Shown: positions 20,954 through 28,566 of the stretch, in pieces
Numbering within the stretch: the stretch's first letter is position 1
How the letters are laid out: each line of letters opens with the position of its first letter
From: Dialister micraerophilus DSM 19965
GTDB lineage: Bacteria; Bacillota; Negativicutes; Veillonellales; Dialisteraceae
Direction: 5' to 3'
Length of the DNA: 64,000 nt
NCBI RefSeq assembly: GCF_000194985.1
Contig: NZ_GL878519.1
Coordinates: forward strand, 1,202,282-1,266,281
Position numbers and translations under genes: made by a program
The notes under the pieces: model-generated
Told to the model about the DNA's origin: nothing
Database searches by the model: none
Seen by the model: only the letters and a program-made list of their open reading frames with translations

Positions 20954-22060
20954 ATGAGTACAAATTTACAAATCGGAATCGTGGGTTTACCAAATGTCGG
21001 TAAAAGTACATTGTTTAATGCTATAACAAAAGCCGGTGCAGAAGCCGCAAATTTTCCTTTTTGCACCATTGAGCCGAATGTAGGTGTTGTAGAAGTTCCG
21101 GATGAAAGAATTTATAAGTTGGCAAAACTTTTTAATCCGAAAAAATTAACACCTGCATTTACTCGTTTTGTTGATATTGCCGGATTAGTGGCGGGAGCAT
21201 CTAAAGGTGAAGGATTAGGAAATCAATTTTTAAGTCATATAAGAGAAACTGATGCTATAGCCCATGTAGTAAGATGCTTTGCCGACAGTAACATAACACA
21301 TGTAGAAGGCACAATAGATCCTGTACGTGATATGGGGATTATTAATACTGAACTTTGCTTGGCAGATTTGGATACCGTATCAAAAAGAAAAATTAAAGCT
21401 GAAAAACTTGCGAAATCCGGAAATAAAGAAGCTAAGATGCTGATTGAATTACTTGATAAAATATATGAATCTTTACAAGAAGGCGTTTCAGTAAGAGCTT
21501 TATTATTGAATGAAGACGAATTAAAAATGATAAAAGAATTAAATTTGTTAACATTGAAGCCCATGCTTTATGTATTGAATATTTCAGAAGATGATATATC
21601 AAATCCGCTTTCCAATGAATTTGTAAAAATCGCAATAAGTGAAGCAGAAAAAGAGAATGCGAAATGGGTAACAATATCTGCAGGAATAGAGCAAGAAGTT
21701 TCAGAATTGGATAAAGAAGAAGCAAAAATATTTTTGGAAGATTTAGGAGAAAAAGAGCCGGGACTTAATAGATTAGTCAGAAGTGCATATTCTATGTTGG
21801 GTTTGATTAATTTCTTTACTGTAGGAGAGGATGAATGTCGTTCATGGACTGTAAAATCGGGAACGAAAGCTCCAAATGCAGCCGGTAAAATTCATACAGA
21901 TATTGAAAGAGGTTTTATAAAAGCGGAAATTATTTCATACGATGAAATGATGAAATGCGGTTCTTTTGCAGTTGCAAGAGACAAAGGACTTTTAAGAATT
22001 GAAGGTAAAGAATATATTATTAAAGATGGAGATATTGCATATTTCAGATTTAATGTGTAA
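20954..22060 (+). CDS. ychF: Ribosome-binding ATPase YchF
   Basis: Obg-family P-loop NTPase with ATP preference that binds the ribosome. The 368 residues open with the P-loop GLPNVGKSTLFNAIT (about 8-22), then DIAGLV, and in place of the GTPase NKxD motif NISEDD. The C-terminal TGS-like domain has FFTVGEDECRSWTV and AGKIHTDIERGFIKAE. Three bases separate it from dapL. Confidence 0.94.
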   Translation: MSTNLQIGIVGLPNVGKSTLFNAITKAGAEAANFPFCTIEPNVGVVEVPDERIYKLAKLFNPKKLTPAFTRFVDIAGLVAGASKGEGLGNQFLSHIRETDAIAHVVRCFADSNITHVEGTIDPVRDMGIINTELCLADLDTVSKRKIKAEKLAKSGNKEAKMLIELLDKIYESLQEGVSVRALLLNEDELKMIKELNLLTLKPMLYVLNISEDDISNPLSNEFVKIAISEAEKENAKWVTISAGIEQEVSELDKEEAKIFLEDLGEKEPGLNRLVRSAYSMLGLINFFTVGEDECRSWTVKSGTKAPNAAGKIHTDIERGFIKAEIISYDEMMKCGSFAVARDKGLLRIEGKEYIIKDGDIAYFRFNV

Positions 22061-22063
22061 TTT

Positions 22064-22100
22064 AAAAAATGTTGTACATATATTTGTACAACATTTTTTT
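22064..22100 (+). terminator. Terminator of dapL-ychF
   Basis: Stem AAAAATGTTGTAC (ending 22077) with GTACAACATTTTT (from 22086), followed by a T run to 22100. Confidence 0.88.
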
Positions 22101-22179
22101 AATTTATGTATTCGTAATATGAAACGAATGGTTTTTAAAGTAAAAAATTTATAATATACTTTAATTAAATATATAACTT

Positions 22180-22533
22180 ATGGAGAGTTTATACAGAGTA
22201 AGGTATAATAATACAGGCGAAATACCCACGGCAACGGACTTACTATATCGTGCAATGACACAAGTATCTGCGCTGTCACAATTGGATAAAGGCATGAAAG
22301 GTACACAAAGTCTTTACTCACTTATGACCGCATAAGGAGATCAACGAGATATAGACAACTTTGTGAGAACACTCCTGTTAAGTACTTGGGTAGGAATGAC
22401 ATACATGACAGGACTGATACACTCGGCAACAAAAGACACCATACCGAAGCAAAAGAAAAAGAAGAAAGAAACAACACGTAAAACATATACAAGAAACAAA
22501 GCATCGGCAATAGACAGCATACTGGGCAAATAA
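22180..22533 (+). pseudogene. Unrecognised accessory frame interrupted by an in-frame TAA
   Basis: I do not recognise this protein. One reading frame runs 117 codons from an ATG at 22180 to a TAA at 22531-22533, broken once by TAA at 22333-22335. The first part encodes 51 residues (opening MESLYRVRYNN); the second contains a hydrophobic stretch (LLLSTWVGMTYMTGLI) then a Lys-rich segment and ends IDSILGK. Codon use (CCC, ACG, ACC, CTG, GAC) and G+C are higher than in neighbouring genes, suggesting transfer. The ATG has no ribosome-binding site; AAGGAG right after the TAA has no ATG/GTG/TTG at proper distance (in-frame GTG at 22363 is too far). A decayed phage or plasmid gene is most likely; readthrough is possible. 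Confidence 0.45.
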
Positions 22534-22546
22534 AGGAGGAAAAGAC

Positions 22547-22657
22547 GTGAAAAAAGAAAGCTTTAAAGATAAGTTTTTTGATAGATTAGGTATTCTTTTC
22601 TTTACGACTGTATGGATTATAGTTATAGCCTATTGTATACTTACTTGGAAATGGTAA
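22547..22657 (+). CDS. 36-residue single-span membrane peptide
   Basis: GTG start at 22547, 7 bases after a perfect AGGAGG, stop TAA at 22655. The product is a charged N-terminus (MKKESFKDKFFDR) followed by one membrane helix of about 20 residues (LGILFFTTVWIIVIAYCILT) and the tail WKW. It lies 13 bases after the interrupted frame and just before a terminator, so the two look like the end of a small operon. The strong ribosome-binding site and clean helix argue for a real gene. Function is unknown; small holin-like, toxin-like or regulatory membrane peptides have this look. Confidence 0.55.
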   Translation: MKKESFKDKFFDRLGILFFTTVWIIVIAYCILTWKW

Positions 22658-22671
22658 AATAACAAAGATAG

Positions 22672-22707
22672 AGAGAGGTAGAGAAACAAAAACTCTACTT
22701 CTCTTTT
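22672..22707 (+). terminator. Terminator after the 36-residue peptide gene
   Basis: Twelve-base arms (22672-22683 with 22693-22704) with one G-T pair, followed by TTTT. It supports the view that the islet is or was transcribed rightwards. Confidence 0.7.
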
Positions 22708-22730
22708 ATTTCTACACGAAAGGAATATAA

Positions 22731-22781
22731 ATGATTGGAGAAAGAAAAGCACAAATAACCTATAAAGGCAGAAAACTATAA
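22731..22781 (+). CDS. Possible 16-residue peptide or gene remnant
   Basis: ATG at 22731 follows AAAGGA by 7 bases and the frame reads MIGERKAQITYKGRKL then TAA. It is very short. A good ribosome-binding site in front of a truncated frame suggests the 5' end of a lost accessory gene rather than a functional peptide. From its end to 22994 the DNA is AT-rich with nothing recognisable. Confidence 0.25.
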   Translation: MIGERKAQITYKGRKL

Positions 22782-22994
22782 TTTTCTATTTGACTACTTA
22801 TAAAAGCATTTATTGAATAACAATTATAAATGAATAAAGAAAATAATACTTTGTGCAAGTAAAAGATTATAAACTATTTGAAAAAGTTACGTTTAAAATA
22901 TTTTTTTAATATTATGAAATATATGAACAATATATGGATAAAGGGAATTAATATCAGTTATAAAAATAGAATATTTTATAATTTTCAGAAAGTT

Positions 22995-23531
22995 TTATAA
23001 TAAAATGGTTTCTATGATAAGATAAATTTCATATCCATAAAAATATGTAATAATACCTCCTATGGTCAAGAAGGGGATAAAAGGAATATTTTTTTTAAAA
23101 TGTTTTTTGCATATAAGAAAATATAAAAATATAAAAATTAAAGAAGAAAATGCAGATATCCATAAAAAAATTAAAATATATTTCGGATTAAGCCATAAGG
23201 ATAATGCAAGAGAGAAAATAACATCTCCTGCACCGAATCCTTTTTTGAATAAAAAATAAATAATCAAGTAAAAAACTCCTGTTAATATGAAAGACAGGAG
23301 TGAATATTTTATATGAGAAAAGATAAAAGCATGAAAAAGCCCGCAGATTCCTATGGATAAACTCCAAGAGTCGGAAATCAATGAGCTTTTTAAATCTTCG
23401 TATGCTCCAAAAATTGCAGGAATAATCCAACCATATGATAAAACGTTAAAATTATTCAAAAGAAAGCAAGGAAGAACGGATAGAAAATATAATAACGGTA
23501 TAATAAGTTCTATTTTTAAAAATTTTTTCAT
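22995..23531 (-). CDS. Prepilin peptidase, A24 type, peptidase domain only
   Basis: Polytopic membrane aspartic protease of 178 residues with about six helices. The two expected catalytic aspartates are visible: Asp46 in GAYEDLKSS and Asp103 in FGAGDVIFSLAL, the GxGD motif. The N-terminal methyltransferase domain of long PilD enzymes is absent. It starts in a TAATG overlap with the pilin stop codon, so the enzyme is co-translated with its presumed substrate. No other type IV pilus or competence gene is in the window. Confidence 0.8.
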   Translation of the reverse strand: MKKFLKIELIIPLLYFLSVLPCFLLNNFNVLSYGWIIPAIFGAYEDLKSSLISDSWSLSIGICGLFHAFIFSHIKYSLLSFILTGVFYLIIYFLFKKGFGAGDVIFSLALSLWLNPKYILIFLWISAFSSLIFIFLYFLICKKHFKKNIPFIPFLTIGGIITYFYGYEIYLIIETILL

Positions 23532-23908
23532 TATGAAGTCATGTTTCTGGATGAATATTTTTTACTTTTAAAGGTATAAGTTGCTTCACCTTTTGCAGCA
23601 TCCCATGAATAAGAATCATTTTCAACAGGAGGCTTAGGAATAGATTGTAAGTATGAATCGGAAGTATTTTCATTTACCAAAGCAGATAATTTTTCCGGGT
23701 AAGAACCTTTATCCATATAATACATTTCCGAAGCAACACCTATTGCTTGTAAATCGGATTGTATGCGCGCAATTTTTGCACGATCAGTCATACCGATAAA
23801 ATTCGGAATTGCAATTGCTGCAAGAATACCTATTATTACAACAACGATAAGTATTTCTAAAAATGTGAAACCTTTTCTTTTTCGTAATTGAATTCCGGAA
23901 ATATTCAT
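23531..23908 (-). CDS. Type IV pilin-like / pseudopilin precursor
   Basis: 125-residue class III-signal protein. The leader RKRKG is cut by prepilin peptidase between Gly13 and Phe14; the mature N-terminus FTFLEILIVVVIIGILAAIA has the Glu at +5 and the hydrophobic helix typical of pilins. The globular part is short (about 75 residues) with YYMDKGSYPEKLSAL, a region seen in GspG/ComGC-like major pseudopilins. AGGAGG precedes the ATG. It could be a competence or type II secretion-like pilin, with assembly genes located elsewhere. Confidence 0.88.
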   Translation of the reverse strand: MNISGIQLRKRKGFTFLEILIVVVIIGILAAIAIPNFIGMTDRAKIARIQSDLQAIGVASEMYYMDKGSYPEKLSALVNENTSDSYLQSIPKPPVENDSYSWDAAKGEATYTFKSKKYSSRNMTS

Positions 23909-23960
23909 AAATTCCTCCTTTATAAACAGATAACAGTTAAATTACTTAATTTTAATGTAT

Positions 23961-24009
23961 CATTGTAATGCATAAAAATCAATCAAAAGTGCATAAAAAT
24001 CATTGTAAT
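23961..24009. repeat. Nested direct repeats upstream of the pilin gene
   Basis: TGCATAAAAATCA occurs at 23969-23981 and 23990-24002, 21 bases apart (two helical turns). CATTGTAAT occurs at both flanks (23961-23969 and 24001-24009). The left copy contains ATTGTA, a TACAAT -10 on the minus strand. The pitch and position suggest an activator or repressor site for the pilin operon. Confidence 0.45.
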
Positions 24010-24053
24010 TAATTTATAATTATGTTTAATGTCGATAGGGAAAACAATAATCC

Positions 24054-24067
24054 ATAATTGCAATTAT
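24054..24067. promoter_or_regulatory. Perfect palindrome in the pilin/gatC divergent region
   Basis: ATAATTGCAATTAT is a perfect 14-base palindrome without a loop, as expected for a dimeric repressor site. AT-rich background raises the chance of coincidence. Confidence 0.3.
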
Positions 24068-24077
24068 AATAAGAGTG

Positions 24078-24120
24078 ATAACATTTTTAATTCATGGTTA
24101 TGTATGGTAAAAAATGTTAT
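24078..24120. repeat. Inverted repeat covering the gatC -10 region
   Basis: Arms of 11 bases, ATAACATTTTT (24078-24088) and AAAAATGTTAT (24110-24120), with a 21-base loop. The right arm overlaps the extended -10 of gatC. It may be an operator; there is no T tail of the kind needed for a plus-strand terminator. Confidence 0.35.
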
Positions 24121-24123
24121 AAT
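24115..24123 (+). promoter_or_regulatory. Extended -10 promoter element for gatCAB
   Basis: TGTTATAAT, 57 bases upstream of gatC. A second copy of TTATAATAAG lies at 24064-24073, duplicating the -10 region. No consensus -35 is seen. Confidence 0.45.
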
Positions 24124-24179
24124 AAGTTTGATTTTAGTTTTGAGCGTATTGAACAAATTTATGATAAGGATGTGTAAAT

Positions 24180-24464
24180 ATGAAAATAAATGAGGAAGAA
24201 ATAAAAAAAATAGCATTTCTTTCAAGATTGGAATTTGATAATAAAGATTTAGAAAAAATGAATGATTCCATGAACAGTATTTTGACACATATGGAAGAAC
24301 TTAAACAGTATGATACTGAAGGTGTAGTACCTACGGCACATGCTGTAGAACAATTTAATGTAACTAGAAAAGATATCCCTCATGAATCACTTTCAAATGA
24401 AGAAGCATTGTCCAATGCTCCTGAAAGAGAAGATGGATATTTTAAAGTTCCTAAAATTATATAG
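24180..24464 (+). CDS. gatC: Asp-tRNA(Asn)/Glu-tRNA(Gln) amidotransferase subunit C
   Basis: Small scaffold subunit (94 residues) that holds GatA and GatB together. It has the family opening KINEEEIKKIAFLSRLEF and the C-terminal PEREDGYFKVPKII. It starts the gatCAB operon; the following gene begins 12 bases later. The complex makes Gln-tRNA(Gln), and Asn-tRNA(Asn) where asparagine synthetases are absent. Confidence 0.95.
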   Translation: MKINEEEIKKIAFLSRLEFDNKDLEKMNDSMNSILTHMEELKQYDTEGVVPTAHAVEQFNVTRKDIPHESLSNEEALSNAPEREDGYFKVPKII

Positions 24465-24475
24465 GAGGTGCCGTG

Positions 24476-25927
24476 GTGAGTCAGTATACAATTCATGAAT
24501 TACATAAAAAACTTGTAAATAAAGATATATCTGCTGTTGAATTAACTAAAAAAATGATTGCCAACAGAAATAATGTTGATGGAAAAATTCATGCATTTTT
24601 ATCAACTAATGATGAGCGTGCATTGCAAGCGGCAGAAAGAGTTGATAATAAAATAAAGTCCGGAGAAGTTATATCGGAAATCGCGGGTATTCCAGGGGCA
24701 ATAAAAGATAATATATGCATTAAGGGATTACCATGTACAGCAGCATCTAAAATGCTTGAGAATTTTATTCCACCGTATAATGCAACAGTTATCGAACAGT
24801 TGGAAAAACAAGATTATGTTTCTTTGGGGAAAACAAATTTAGATGAATTTGCTATGGGAAGCAGTACCGAAAATTCAGCATTTGGAAAAACATTAAATCC
24901 TTTAAATACGGAATATGTACCTGGAGGTTCTTCCGGTGGAAGTGCAGCTGCCGTAGCTGCGAATGAAGTTGTTTGGGCTTTAGGTTCGGATACCGGTGGT
25001 TCTGTAAGACAACCGGCTTCTTTTACAGGATTGGTAGGATTAAAGCCTACATACGGATTGGTATCAAGATATGGACTTTTGGCATTCGCATCTTCTTTGG
25101 ACCAAATTGGACCTATTACTAAAGATGTAACTGATGCTGCAATAGTTTTGAATTCTATTGCAGCATATGATAAAAAGGATTCTACTTCTATACCGCAAGA
25201 AAAGAAAGATTATAAAAAAGCATTAATTTCAGATGTTAAGGGACTTCGCATAGGAGTTGCAAAAGAATTTTTCGGAAAAGGTATTAAAGAAGAAACTAAA
25301 GAAGCTATAAAAAAAGCGTTGAGTTTTTATGAAAAAGAAGGCGCTGAAATAGTGGATATTTCATTACCTCATATTTCAGCTTGTGTTTCAATTTATTATA
25401 TTATTGCGCCTGCTGAAGCAAGTTCAAATCTTTCCCGTTATGACGGAGTGGGTTACGGATATCGCAAGCCGGGAAAAAATTTGATTGAAATGTATATCAA
25501 TACTCGTAGCAGCGGTTTCGGTGAAGAAGTAAAACGTCGTATTATGCTTGGAACATACGTACTTTCTGCAGGTTATTATGATGCGTTTTATTTAAAAGCT
25601 TTAAAAGTAAGAACCTTACTTAAAAATGAATTTGAAGAGGCATATAAAACTTGTGATGTTATAGTTGCACCGGCTGCAAGCGGAACAGCATTTAAGTTTG
25701 GAGCCTTTAAAGATCCGTTGTCATTGTATATGGAAGATATCTGTACAGTACCGGCAAATTTAATAGGTGCACCGGCTATAAGTATTCCTGTCGGATACAA
25801 AGACGGTATGCCGTTGGGAATGCAACTTATAGGACCTGCATTGGGAGAAGAAACAATTTTGAGAGCGGCATATACATTTGAACAAGCACATTTGGATTTA
25901 AATAAAATTACGAAAGGAGAGGCATAA
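24476..25927 (+). CDS. gatA: Asp-tRNA(Asn)/Glu-tRNA(Gln) amidotransferase subunit A
   Basis: Glutaminase subunit of the amidase-signature family, 483 residues. The Ser-cisSer-Lys triad is visible as the Lys in PGAIKDNI (about residue 78) and the serines in [14 protein letters not shown] and [14 protein letters not shown]. Two tandem GTG codons are possible starts; AGGAGG (24463-24468) suits the second at 24476 with a 7-base spacer. gatB begins 2 bases after its stop codon. Confidence 0.96.
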   Translation: MSQYTIHELHKKLVNKDISAVELTKKMIANRNNVDGKIHAFLSTNDERALQAAERVDNKIKSGEVISEIAGIPGAIKDNICIKGLPCTAASKMLENFIPPYNATVIEQLEKQDYVSLGKTNLDEFAMGSSTENSAFGKTLNPLNTEYVPGGSSGGSAAAVAANEVVWALGSDTGGSVRQPASFTGLVGLKPTYGLVSRYGLLAFASSLDQIGPITKDVTDAAIVLNSIAAYDKKDSTSIPQEKKDYKKALISDVKGLRIGVAKEFFGKGIKEETKEAIKKALSFYEKEGAEIVDISLPHISACVSIYYIIAPAEASSNLSRYDGVGYGYRKPGKNLIEMYINTRSSGFGEEVKRRIMLGTYVLSAGYYDAFYLKALKVRTLLKNEFEEAYKTCDVIVAPAASGTAFKFGAFKDPLSLYMEDICTVPANLIGAPAISIPVGYKDGMPLGMQLIGPALGEETILRAAYTFEQAHLDLNKITKGEA

Positions 25928-25929
25928 GC

Positions 25930-27375
25930 ATGAAATATGAGGCAGTTATCGGTCTTGAAGTTCATACAGAATTGAGAACCAATACAAAAATATTTTGCAG
26001 TTGTAAAACTTCTTTCGGTGCGGATCCTAATACTAATGTTTGTCCTGTTTGTTTGGGATTACCCGGAGTATTGCCGGTTTTGAATGAAAAGGTTTTGGAG
26101 TTTGCAGTTCGTGCGGGGTTGGCATTAAATTGTAAAATTGCAAGATATAGTAAATTTGACAGAAAGAATTACTATTATCCGGACTTGCCTAAAGATTTTC
26201 AAACATCACAATTTGATTTACCTATTTGTGGCCCAGGATATTTAGATATAGAAGTTGAAGGTGTAAAAAAACGCATAAATATTACACGTGCACATATGGA
26301 AGAAGATGCAGGTAAGCTTGTACATCATGGAACATCTATTACCGATTCGGATTATTCATTGGTAGATTATAACAGAACAGGTACGCCATTATTGGAAATT
26401 GTGTCCGAACCTGATATGAGATCTGCTGAAGAAGCTGTTGCTTATATGGAAAAACTTCGTACAATTTTACAATATGTTGGGATTTCAGATTGCAAAATGG
26501 AAGAAGGAAGTTTGCGCTGCGATGCAAATATATCCGTAAGACCGGCAGGAACTACAAAACTTGGAACTAAAACTGAAATAAAAAATATTAATTCATTCCG
26601 TGGAGTAGGAAGAGCAATTGAATATGAAGCTATAAGGCAAGCAGAATTGCTTGAAGAAGGTGGAAAAGTTATTCAAGAAACAAGAACATGGGATGAAAAA
26701 GAAGGCATAACAAAGAGCATGCGCTCAAAGGAAGAGGCTAACGATTATCGTTATTTCCCTGAACCTGATTTGGTACCGTTTACTGTAAGTGAAGAGTATA
26801 TTGAAAACATCAATAGTACTTTACCTGAATTGCCTGATGTGAGAAAAGCAAGATACATCAAAGATTTCGGATTAAGTTCAGATGATGCTGAAATGATGAC
26901 GAATAATAAATCATTGTCAGATTATTTTGAAGAGATTGTGAAAGTCGGAGCTGAACCTAAAGCAACCGTTAATTGGCTTATGGGAGAATTTATGAGTCAT
27001 TTATCGGATTCCGGTTTGGAAATTGAAGATACTCCTGTGACGGCAAAAGATTTAGCATCGTTGTTGGATCTTATATCAAAGGGTGTTATCTCAGGTAAAA
27101 TTGCAAAACAAGTATTTAAAGAAATGTGGGAAACACATAAAGAACCCGCACTTATCGTAAAGGAAAAGGGACTTGTTCAAATTAGTGATACAAGTGCTTT
27201 AGAATCCATAGTAGATGATGTAATTTTAAAAAATCCTCAATCTGTAGATGACTTCAAGCAAGGAAAGAAAAAAGCTGTAGGATTCTTGATGGGACAAATT
27301 ATGAAAGCTACTAAAGGTAAAGCAAATCCGAGAGTTGTAAACGGAATACTTTTGAAAAAACTTCAAAACGTTTAG
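25930..27375 (+). CDS. gatB: Asp-tRNA(Asn)/Glu-tRNA(Gln) amidotransferase subunit B
   Basis: Kinase/transamidase subunit that activates and amidates the misacylated tRNA, 481 residues. Signatures: [20 protein letters not shown], the zinc-site [43 protein letters not shown] and [11 protein letters not shown]. The C-terminal YqeY-like helical tail domain ends with [17 protein letters not shown]. The ATG is preceded by AAAGGAGAGG, within the end of gatA. Confidence 0.96.
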   Translation: MKYEAVIGLEVHTELRTNTKIFCSCKTSFGADPNTNVCPVCLGLPGVLPVLNEKVLEFAVRAGLALNCKIARYSKFDRKNYYYPDLPKDFQTSQFDLPICGPGYLDIEVEGVKKRINITRAHMEEDAGKLVHHGTSITDSDYSLVDYNRTGTPLLEIVSEPDMRSAEEAVAYMEKLRTILQYVGISDCKMEEGSLRCDANISVRPAGTTKLGTKTEIKNINSFRGVGRAIEYEAIRQAELLEEGGKVIQETRTWDEKEGITKSMRSKEEANDYRYFPEPDLVPFTVSEEYIENINSTLPELPDVRKARYIKDFGLSSDDAEMMTNNKSLSDYFEEIVKVGAEPKATVNWLMGEFMSHLSDSGLEIEDTPVTAKDLASLLDLISKGVISGKIAKQVFKEMWETHKEPALIVKEKGLVQISDTSALESIVDDVILKNPQSVDDFKQGKKKAVGFLMGQIMKATKGKANPRVVNGILLKKLQNV

Positions 27376-27384
27376 TGATAAAAT

Positions 27385-27418
27385 AAAAAATGTGCATTTT
27401 AGGTAATGCACATTTTTT
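27385..27418 (+). terminator. Terminator of gatCAB
   Basis: Fourteen-base perfect stem (27385-27398 with 27405-27418), six-base loop, T-rich 3' arm. Confidence 0.88.
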
Positions 27419-27470
27419 ATTTTTTAAATGTTGAAAAAAACAAGAAAAATAAAAATTAGGCAAATATAAT

Positions 27471-27500
27471 TTGACGTTTAGACTTAGCCTATGATATTCT
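27471..27500 (+). promoter_or_regulatory. Promoter for exbB-exbD-tonB
   Basis: TTGACG (27471-27476), 18-base spacer, TATTCT (27495-27500). GATATT at 27493 is an alternative -10 with a 16-base spacer. No palindrome resembling a Fur box was recognised nearby. Confidence 0.5.
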
Positions 27501-27534
27501 CTTACAAAAAAAATATTAATTTTCTGAGGAATTT

Positions 27535-28143
27535 ATGTATATATTACACTTAATTAATGCCGGTGGAATTATGATGTATCCGCTGATATTTTGTTCTATT
27601 GCAGTTATTGCTATTTTTATTGAAAGAGTTAAATATTATAAAAAATCAGAATCAAATATTGCTTATTTGATAAAAAATATTGAGGAAAGCGGCAATATTA
27701 AAGGAAATAAAACTTTGAAGTTTATATTGGAAAAAGACGGAGGGATACCTGCGCAAATTATACTCGAAGGTATCAATTCAACAAATAGAGCTTCAAGTCA
27801 AGAAAAAATAATAGAAGGTGCCGCTATACATGCTATAGGCAAGTTAAAAGAGTATATAACATATTTAGATGTTATTGTTACATTATCCCCTTTGATGGGA
27901 CTTTTAGGAACTGTTGTAGGTATGATTGGATCTTTTAATGTTCTTTCAGTAGTTAGCGGACAACCGTTTGCTGTTACATCAGGCGTCGCAGAAGCTTTGG
28001 TATGTACTGCCATCGGATTAGGTGTTGCGATAATGGCACTTTTAGCATATACATATTTAACAGCTCGTGTAAATAAATTGATTTTGGATATTGAAAAAAT
28101 ATCTACTGTTTATTTAACTATGATAGAAGGAGAATCGGAATGA
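27535..28143 (+). CDS. exbB: MotA/TolQ/ExbB-type proton channel subunit
   Basis: 202-residue inner-membrane protein of the ExbB family. The N-terminal helix (GGIMMYPLIFCSIAVIAIFIERVKYY) is followed by a cytoplasmic loop, then two helices near 115-140 and 155-185 with the conserved TLSPLMGLLGTVVGMIGSF and SGVAEALVCTAIGLGVAIMAL. With ExbD it forms the stator that couples proton flow to TonB. GAGGA precedes the ATG, and its stop overlaps an ATG (ATGA at 28140). Confidence 0.93.
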   Translation: MYILHLINAGGIMMYPLIFCSIAVIAIFIERVKYYKKSESNIAYLIKNIEESGNIKGNKTLKFILEKDGGIPAQIILEGINSTNRASSQEKIIEGAAIHAIGKLKEYITYLDVIVTLSPLMGLLGTVVGMIGSFNVLSVVSGQPFAVTSGVAEALVCTAIGLGVAIMALLAYTYLTARVNKLILDIEKISTVYLTMIEGESE

Positions 28144-28181
28144 AATTAAAATCTCTTATGTTTGAAAAAAAACTAAGATAA
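28140..28181 (+). other. Out-of-frame exbD N-terminus with an A8 tract and TAATG restart
   Basis: An ATG at 28140 overlaps the exbB stop (ATGA) and follows AAGGAG. It encodes 13 residues opening MKLKSLMFEKK and stops at TAA 28179-28181, which overlaps the ATG at 28181. Bases 28165-28172 are eight As. With one extra A the frame would read through [11 protein letters not shown] and give a full-length ExbD. This is either a frameshift, a slippage site or a sequencing error. Confidence 0.7.
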
Positions 28182-28555
28182 TGATTATACCGATGATAGA
28201 TATAATTTTCTTTTTGCTTGTATTCTTTATGATGAGCATGCTTACTATGGTTTCTCAAAAATCTATAGATTTAAATTTACCCAAAGCATCTACATCACAA
28301 ATGGAACAAACTTCAAATTTGCCGATTGCAATAGATTCTGAAGGAACAATTTATGTAGAAAAACAAAAAATTGAAAAATCGGATTTTAGAGCAAGAATGG
28401 AAATTGCTAAAAAAGTAAATCCTAATTTATCAGTAATTATACGTGCAGATGAAAGGTCAAAGCATAAGAATTTTGTATTTGTAATTGATGAACTTAAATC
28501 TATAGGTATAGAAAAAATAGGTATTGCAGTAGATTCTTCTGAAAACAAAAGTTGA
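28181..28555 (+). CDS. exbD: ExbD-type biopolymer transport protein, N-terminus in another frame
   Basis: 124 residues as read from the ATG at 28181. The membrane helix with the essential Asp is present ([18 protein letters not shown], Asp at residue 7), then a periplasmic domain (about 45-118) with [24 protein letters not shown]. The product begins at the helix and lacks the basic cytoplasmic tail of about 15-20 residues that ExbD normally has. That tail is encoded just upstream in another frame, separated by an A8 tract. The TAATG stop-restart could allow coupled translation of the short form. The tonB gene starts 11 bases downstream. Confidence 0.85.
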   Translation: MIIPMIDIIFFLLVFFMMSMLTMVSQKSIDLNLPKASTSQMEQTSNLPIAIDSEGTIYVEKQKIEKSDFRARMEIAKKVNPNLSVIIRADERSKHKNFVFVIDELKSIGIEKIGIAVDSSENKS

Positions 28556-28566
28556 TGAGGCGAGCT

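Noticed and set aside
22322-22529. Minus-strand hydrophobic frames opposite the accessory islet
   Set aside because: They lack ribosome-binding sites and mirror a Lys/Thr-rich plus-strand frame, which naturally gives Phe/Leu/Cys-rich antisense.
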